Source of the DNA: Pontimonas sp.
GTDB taxonomy: Bacteria > Actinomycetota > Actinomycetes > Actinomycetales > Microbacteriaceae
Assembly: GCA_018402295.1 (NCBI GenBank)
Contig: JAGYJI010000005.1
Coordinates: 1-64,000 of the forward strand
Direction: 5' to 3'
Length of the DNA: 64,000 bases
Numbering within the stretch: position 1 is the first letter of the stretch; each line of letters begins with the position of its first letter. The position numbers were made by a program, and so were the translations under genes. Below the pieces are notes generated by a model. That model was not told the origin of the DNA. It saw only the letters and a program-made list of their open reading frames with translations, and made no database searches. Below are positions 59,257-64,000 of this stretch, piece after piece.

Positions 59257-61086
59257 TCAGGATGACAGGCGCTCCCGGGTGGCGTGGAGTTCGCTGAGGA
59301 TCTCCGGGGGGAGTCGATCACCGAACTGGGCGAGGAACTCTTCGGCGTCATCGAGGTCGGCGCTCACTAACTCGGGGCTCACGCTGAGCAGCGAGCGAAG
59401 CGCCTCCTCGGAGAGCTCGAGACCCTCCGTGTTCAAGGATTTGGGAAGCAAGCCAATGGGGGAGGGCTCTGCCGCGACGGCGCCTTCCAGGCGGTTCACG
59501 ATCCACTCCACGACGCGAGAGTTCTCTCCAAAGCCTGGCCAGATAAAGCGGCCGTCGTCATCTTTTTGGAACCAGTTCACGTGGAAGATCCGGGGCATCC
59601 GACCGACTCCGCGGAGACGGTCTCCCATGTCGAGCCAGTTCTGCATGTAGTCGCCCATGTTGTATCCGCAAAAGGGCACCATCGCGAAGGGGTCTCGGCG
59701 CACTTCGCCGAGGGTGCCCTCGGCGGCCGCGGTTTTCTCCGACGCCATGGTGGCTCCGAGAAACACTCCGTGTTTCCAGTCCCTGGCCTCCACCACCAGA
59801 GGCATCGTGGTGGCGCGTCTGCCACCAAAGATGATCGCATCCACGACGACACCCTCGGGGTCATCCCATTCGGAGGCGAGGCTCGCGCATGCTCCGAGCT
59901 TGACGGTGAAACGTGCATTGGGGTGGGCGGCAAGTGCGCCCGAGTCTTTGTCGAAGGGCTGACCCTGCCAGTCGGTGAGACCTTCGGGAGCTTCTTTCGT
60001 CATGCCCTCCCACCACACATCGCCCTCGGAGGTCATCGCCACATTGGTGAAGACGGTCTGCGAGGAGAGCATGTCCATGGCGACCGGGTTGGTGCCGGCA
60101 CCGGTGCCCGGTGCGACACCAAAGAATCCCGCCTCGGGGTTGATGGCGCGAAGGCGTCCGTCTGCTCCGGGTGCCAGCCAGGCGATGTCATCACCCAGGG
60201 TTTCGACCTTCCAGCCGGGGAGAGTGGGCTGCATCATCGCAAAGTTTGTTTTGCCACAGGCGCTGGGGAACGCCGCAACCACCCGGTAGGACTTGCCCTC
60301 CGGGCTGGTGATTTTCACCAGCAGCATGTGCTCGGCCATCCAGCCTTCTTCCCTCGCGAGCACGGAGGCGATCCGCAGAGCAAAGGCTTTCTTGGGGAGC
60401 AGAGCGTTGCCGCCATAGGCGGAGCCAAACGACCAGATTTCTTTGGTCTCGGGGAAGTGGGAAATGTATTTGGTCTCATTGCAGGGCCAGGCGGTGTCGC
60501 CTTGACCCTCCTGGAGCGGTGCTCCGACAGTGTGGAGGCACTTCACCCAGGAGGCGCCCTCGGAAATACCGGCGAGCACTTCGGGCTGAACCCGGACCAT
60601 CATGTGCAGGCTCAGAACCACGTAGGGGGAGTCGGTGATTTGAACACCGAATCTCGCCATCGGGGAGTTGAGCGGTCCCATGGAAAAAGGAACGACGTAG
60701 AGGGTGCGACCGCGCATGGCGCCCTGGCTGAGACCCCGAAGCGTTTCGCGCATGGCGGTCGGGTCTTCCCAGTTGTTGGTGGGTCCCGCATCCTGCGGGT
60801 CCTGTGAGCAGATGAAGGTGCGTGATTCCACTCGGGCCACGTCGGTGGGTTCACTGCGGGCGAGGTAGCTTCCGGGACGCAGGTCGTCATTGAGCCTGGT
60901 CATGGTTCCCTGGGCCACCATCACGTCAATCAGGTGCTGAGCTTCTTCGGGGGATCCATCACACCACACCACCGTGTGTGGCTCGAGCAGAGCGGTGGCT
61001 TCGTTGACCCACTCCTGGACGTCGACGGGGCGGTGGGTGGCAGAGGTGCGGGTTTCGGTGCTTCGCTGATTGAGAGTCATAGACAT
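59257..61086 (-). CDS. pckG: Phosphoenolpyruvate carboxykinase (GTP)
   Basis: Gluconeogenic conversion of oxaloacetate to PEP. 609 residues, the GTP-type length. Motifs: VVWCDGSPEEAQHLID, the P-loop with its reactive Cys AAFPSACGKTNFAMM, GWKVETLGDDIAWL and NWFQKDDDGRFIWPGFGENS. I place the start at ATG 61086, with an AAGGAGCG site upstream, not at the longer frame beginning upstream inside the control region. Divergent from a RamB-like regulator with palindromic sites between them, which suggests acetate- or carbon-dependent control. Confidence 0.95.
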   Translation of the reverse strand: MSMTLNQRSTETRTSATHRPVDVQEWVNEATALLEPHTVVWCDGSPEEAQHLIDVMVAQGTMTRLNDDLRPGSYLARSEPTDVARVESRTFICSQDPQDAGPTNNWEDPTAMRETLRGLSQGAMRGRTLYVVPFSMGPLNSPMARFGVQITDSPYVVLSLHMMVRVQPEVLAGISEGASWVKCLHTVGAPLQEGQGDTAWPCNETKYISHFPETKEIWSFGSAYGGNALLPKKAFALRIASVLAREEGWMAEHMLLVKITSPEGKSYRVVAAFPSACGKTNFAMMQPTLPGWKVETLGDDIAWLAPGADGRLRAINPEAGFFGVAPGTGAGTNPVAMDMLSSQTVFTNVAMTSEGDVWWEGMTKEAPEGLTDWQGQPFDKDSGALAAHPNARFTVKLGACASLASEWDDPEGVVVDAIIFGGRRATTMPLVVEARDWKHGVFLGATMASEKTAAAEGTLGEVRRDPFAMVPFCGYNMGDYMQNWLDMGDRLRGVGRMPRIFHVNWFQKDDDGRFIWPGFGENSRVVEWIVNRLEGAVAAEPSPIGLLPKSLNTEGLELSEEALRSLLSVSPELVSADLDDAEEFLAQFGDRLPPEILSELHATRERLSS

Positions 61087-61139
61087 AATCGCTCCTTGGT
61101 GGTGGTCTGACTCTAGTTTTGTCAAGACTGAGGGGTGTG

Positions 61140-61175
61140 TTTGACCAAAATGCTTGTCAAAAAACGCTGTTTTTG
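61140..61175. promoter_or_regulatory. Two overlapping palindromes between pckG and the RamB-like gene
   Basis: TTTGAC (61140-61145) and GTCAAA (61156-61161) are perfect inverted half-sites spaced by 10 bases. CAAAAA (61158-61163) and TTTTTG (61170-61175) form a second inverted repeat. They lie 54-89 bp before pckG and directly before the regulator, so they are natural operators for both divergent genes. A third GTCAAG-like half-site (61121-61126) is nearer pckG. Confidence 0.5.
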
Positions 61176-61190
61176 CGATATCGTCAGAGA

Positions 61191-62642
61191 ATGGTAGAAA
61201 TCTTGGCGCTCGGACAACGCGTCCGGCACGCACGACAACAAGCAGGGCTCACCCTGGAGGAACTCAGCCAGCAGGTGGGGGTGACCGCAAGCCAGCTCTC
61301 CCTCGTGGAGACCGGCAAACGAGAAGCAAAGATCAGCTTGCTCTCCTCTCTCGCCAGCGCGCTCTCCGTCGAGGTCTCCGAACTTCTCGATGAGACACCC
61401 CCCAACGAGCGCGCTCGATTGGAGCGTGAGTGGGCTGCCGCCCAGTCGAGCTCGCTGGTGTCGTCCTTGGGGTTGCCTGCTCTTCGGGTGTCGAAGTCAC
61501 TCTCTGATGAACACCTCGCCGTCATGGTGGGGCTCTATCACGAGCTGGTGCGACGAGAAAAGCTTGCGCTTGCCACACCCGAGGAGGCGCGCCGCGCCAA
61601 CACAGAGCTTCGCCACCGGATGCGCGAGCTCAACAACTATCGCGACGACTTGGAGGAGCTCTCCGAGGATCTGGTGCGCTCGGTGGGACACACCTCCACC
61701 GGTGCGCTGACTCACCGCGAGGTGGCGATGATGGCCGGAAAGCTGGGACTGGAGATTGTTCACGTGGGGGATCTGCCCCGCAGTGCGAGAAGTGTCACCG
61801 ACTTAGAAAACGGCCGGATTTATCTCCCGCCAGCGTCCATCCCCGGTGGTCACGGGTTGCGATCCCTTGCCCTGCAAGCAATCGCCCACCAGGTGCTCTC
61901 CCACCCGGTTCCGAAAACCTACGAAGAGTTCCTCCAGCAGCGACTGGATATCAACTACTTCGCCGCCGCCTGCTTGATGCCAAAAACCCAGGCCCTCGAG
62001 TTTTTGCACGCCTCGAAAAAGTCCAAGAACCTCGCGGTCGAGGACTTCCGTGACGCGTTTGGTGTGACCCACGAGGCAGCCGGGTTGAGGTTCATGAACT
62101 TAGCCACGGAGCACCTCGGTTTGCCCCTGCACTTTCTTCGCGTCGGCGATGACGGCTTGGTCTATAAGGCGTATGAAAACGACGGGTTGGTGTTGCCAGA
62201 AGACGTCACCGGCTCCACCGAGGGCCAGATTGTCTGCCGGCACTGGAGTGCCCGGGAGGCTTTTGTGAGAACCAATCGCACCACGGAGTACTACCAATAC
62301 ACCGACACCCCGGAGGGAACCTTCTGGGAGTCCACCCAGATTGGAACCTCCACCGCGGATGAGTTCTCCATCACGGTGGGGGTCAAGTTTGAAGACGCCA
62401 AGTGGTTCCGGGGTCGAGACACCACCGAGCGCAAGGTGTCGAAGTGTCCCGATACCGAGTGTTGTCGAAGGCCCGTTGCGGCCCTTCGAGACAAGTGGTC
62501 AGGCAAAGCCTGGACCAGTGCCAGGCTCCACGCCCACGTGCTGTCTCCTCTTCGAGGCGGCATGTTCCCAGGGGTCGATGATGTGGAACTCTTTGAGTTC
62601 TTAGAAGTCCACGAGTCCCCGGATGCGAGTGCTGATGCCTAG
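61191..62642 (+). CDS. ramB: RamB/ScfR-type transcription regulator (XRE + ImmA/IrrE-like)
   Basis: 483 residues. N-terminal XRE helix-turn-helix (LGQRVRHARQQAGLTLEELS, ASQLSLVETGKREAKIS). The middle has an ImmA/IrrE-like metallopeptidase-type region around SLALQAIAHQVLSHPVP and LDINYFAAACLMP; the canonical HExxH is not seen (IAHQVLSH). A C-terminal domain has CRHWSAREAF and a Cys-rich SKCPDTECCRRP near the end. RamB of Corynebacterium controls acetate and gluconeogenesis genes including pck. Divergent pckG supports that role. ATG 61191 is chosen because it directly precedes the HTH. Confidence 0.85.
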   Translation: MVEILALGQRVRHARQQAGLTLEELSQQVGVTASQLSLVETGKREAKISLLSSLASALSVEVSELLDETPPNERARLEREWAAAQSSSLVSSLGLPALRVSKSLSDEHLAVMVGLYHELVRREKLALATPEEARRANTELRHRMRELNNYRDDLEELSEDLVRSVGHTSTGALTHREVAMMAGKLGLEIVHVGDLPRSARSVTDLENGRIYLPPASIPGGHGLRSLALQAIAHQVLSHPVPKTYEEFLQQRLDINYFAAACLMPKTQALEFLHASKKSKNLAVEDFRDAFGVTHEAAGLRFMNLATEHLGLPLHFLRVGDDGLVYKAYENDGLVLPEDVTGSTEGQIVCRHWSAREAFVRTNRTTEYYQYTDTPEGTFWESTQIGTSTADEFSITVGVKFEDAKWFRGRDTTERKVSKCPDTECCRRPVAALRDKWSGKAWTSARLHAHVLSPLRGGMFPGVDDVELFEFLEVHESPDASADA

Positions 62643-62646
62643 AAAG

Positions 62647-62719
62647 TGCCCCCAGTAGGATTCGAACCTACGGCCTTCTGCTCCGGAGGCAGACGCTCTA
62701 TCCCCTGAGCTATGGGGGC
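62647..62719 (-). tRNA. tRNA-Arg (anticodon CCG)
   Basis: 73 nt on the minus strand. The acceptor GCCCCCA/TGGGGGC pairs, the D arm is AGCTCAGGGGAT, the anticodon loop CTCCGGA has CCG, and the T arm contains GGTTCGAATCC. CCA is not encoded. It reads CGG arginine codons. Convergent with the ramB-like gene and 70 bp from argS, its cognate synthetase gene. Confidence 0.95.
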
Positions 62720-62789
62720 TCGGTGGGGCACCCTCCAGGCTACAACCTCGAGGCCCTCCCGGGAGCCCCCGCTACTAGGATGGGGCGTT

Positions 62790-64000
62790 GTGGACCCCCG
62801 AGCATTAGCGGCACTCATTCGAGAGAGTGCTACGAAACATCTGGCGGACGCACCTGCTCTGACCGAGGACGATATTGCCCTGGAGCGCCCCAAGAATCGC
62901 GACCACGGCGATTGGTCCACCTCGGTCGCCCTGAAGCTTGCCAAAGTAGTGGGCTCTAACCCGAGGGACCTGGCCACCGCCATTGCTGCAGAGCTACTCA
63001 CCCACGACGGAATACGCTCCGCCGAGGTCGCGGGGCCTGGGTTTATCAACATCACCCTGGACGCCGGCAGCGCCGGCGAACTGGTCAACACCATCGTGGA
63101 GGCAGGCGATTCCTACGGAACGGGCACCGAGCTTGCCGGTCAGGTCATTAACGTCGAGTTTGTCTCGGCAAACCCCACCGGGCCCCTCCACATTGGCCAC
63201 ACCCGCTGGGCGGCACTGGGTGATTCGTTGGTCCGAGTGCTCCGGGCAGCGGGCGCGAGTGTCACCTCCGAGTTTTACATCAACGACCAGGGCGTCCAGA
63301 TGGACAAGTTTGGTCTCTCCGTCATTGCCGCAGCACAAGGGTCCGAACCCCCGGAGGACGGCTATCAGGGCGACTACATCGCCGAGTTAGCGACCAGGGT
63401 TCTGCAACGGGTCCCAGGCCTTCTCGATATGCCAGAGCCCACCCGCACCGAGACAGCGCGGGATCAGGCGTATGAACTTCAACTGGGCGACATCAAGGAT
63501 TCGCTCTCGCGCTTCAACGTGGACTTTGATGTCTGGTTTTCCGAGCGAACCCTGCACGAACAGGGCACTGGGGGAACCAGCCCGATTGATGACTCCGTCG
63601 AGCGTTTGCGCGCGGGCGGTCACGTCTTTGATGAGGAGGGTGCGACCTGGGTGCGCACTACCGATTTTGGTGACGACAAAGATCGCGTGATTCGCCGAGC
63701 GAATGGCGCTTATACCTATTTCGCGGCGGACGCCGCGTATTACTTGTCGAAGTCAGACCGGGGTTTCTGGAAGAAGATCTACCTGCTCGGGGCAGATCAC
63801 CACGGCTACATTCACCGTCTGAAAGCTTTGGCCGGTGCGGCCGGGGATGACCCCGAGGTCAATGTGGAAATCCTGATCGGTCAGTTGGTCAGTATCAACG
63901 GGGCAAAACTGTCCAAGCGTGCCGGCAACATTGTGGAACTGGATGACCTGCAAGAGTGGTTGGGAACCGATTCGCTGCGCTACTCCCTGGGTCGCTATCC
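62790..64000 (+). CDS. argS: Arginyl-tRNA synthetase (5' part, runs past the window)
   Basis: Class I synthetase charging tRNA-Arg. GTG 62790 (MDPRALAALIRESA). The first 400 residues are in one frame. An N-terminal Add1 domain (ERPKNRDHGDWSTSVALKLA; GFINITLDA) is followed by the HIGH motif in SANPTGPLHIGHTRWAALGD and by QGVQMDKFGLSV. Near the window edge is a KMSKS-like INGAKLSKRAGN. The C-terminal DALR anticodon-binding domain lies outside. Neighbouring tRNA-Arg(CCG) is typical for actinobacteria. Confidence 0.95.
   Translation, partial: MDPRALAALIRESATKHLADAPALTEDDIALERPKNRDHGDWSTSVALKLAKVVGSNPRDLATAIAAELLTHDGIRSAEVAGPGFINITLDAGSAGELVNTIVEAGDSYGTGTELAGQVINVEFVSANPTGPLHIGHTRWAALGDSLVRVLRAAGASVTSEFYINDQGVQMDKFGLSVIAAAQGSEPPEDGYQGDYIAELATRVLQRVPGLLDMPEPTRTETARDQAYELQLGDIKDSLSRFNVDFDVWFSERTLHEQGTGGTSPIDDSVERLRAGGHVFDEEGATWVRTTDFGDDKDRVIRRANGAYTYFAADAAYYLSKSDRGFWKKIYLLGADHHGYIHRLKALAGAAGDDPEVNVEILIGQLVSINGAKLSKRAGNIVELDDLQEWLGTDSLRYSLGRY

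Overview
The window comes from an actinobacterium, most likely a small-genome member of the Microbacteriaceae. The evidence is the fused Kgd-type 2-oxoglutarate decarboxylase/dehydrogenase, a SigH/RsrA-type sigma/anti-sigma pair, DUF3117, GTP-dependent PEP carboxykinase, a RamB-type XRE/ImmA regulator, the prfB-ftsEX-smpB-ssrA block, tRNA-Arg(CCG) before argS, and a tadABC/DUF4244/TadE cluster laid out as in other actinobacteria. Genes are densely packed, with many 1-4 bp stop/start overlaps. I see no transposases, phage genes, CRISPR arrays or rRNA. The genus assignment is inference.

About half of the protein genes carry single-base frameshifts, mostly at short C or G runs, in genes that should be essential (ilvB, serA, gltA, dapE, ftsE, smpB, kgd, aroA). 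This looks like uncorrected sequencing or assembly error rather than gene decay. Damage is densest in 1-6.9 kb and in mrp (24.3-25.4 kb). Those genes were recognised by stitching frames, so their internal boundaries are approximate.

Layout. 1-6.96 kb: a surface-sugar island with two CMP-sugar cytidylyltransferases, a PtmA-like SDR, a 2-hydroxyacid dehydrogenase, a Gfo/Idh/MocA oxidoreductase, a NeuB-type synthase with SAF and C-terminal cupin domains, and a capsule-type glycosyltransferase. 7.0-16.8 kb: ilvD-ilvB-ilvN-ilvC-serA-otsB-leuB-ilvE, for branched-chain amino acids, serine and trehalose dephosphorylation. 16.8-23.0 kb: fdxA, dapC, gltA, a GT11 fucosyltransferase-like gene, and divergent dapD/dapE for lysine and peptidoglycan precursors. 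23.0-27.3 kb: DUF3117, O-methyltransferase, tatB, mrp, a stress protein and mgtE. 27.3-31.6 kb: a tad pilus operon. 31.7-37.9 kb: SDR, prfB, ftsE, ftsX, smpB, an MFS exporter and tmRNA. 37.9-43.5 kb: PfkB kinase, septum-formation lipoprotein, hisN, rsgA and aroA on the minus strand, divergent from sigH-rsrA. 43.5-53.4 kb: kgd, two CNNM/CorC-family proteins, a sugar kinase, metX and metY. 53.4-64 kb: GNAT, ung, two related lipoproteins around an amidase, SDR, crotonase, pckG with its divergent RamB-like regulator, tRNA-Arg and the start of argS.

The most noteworthy items are the NeuB-SAF-cupin fusion island, a SigR-type promoter (GGGAAT-N18-GTT) ahead of sigH, a structured leader before metY together with an 11-bp perfect hairpin between metY and metX, palindromic operators between pckG and its regulator, an MFS gene wedged between smpB and ssrA, and two tandem TadE units in one reading frame.
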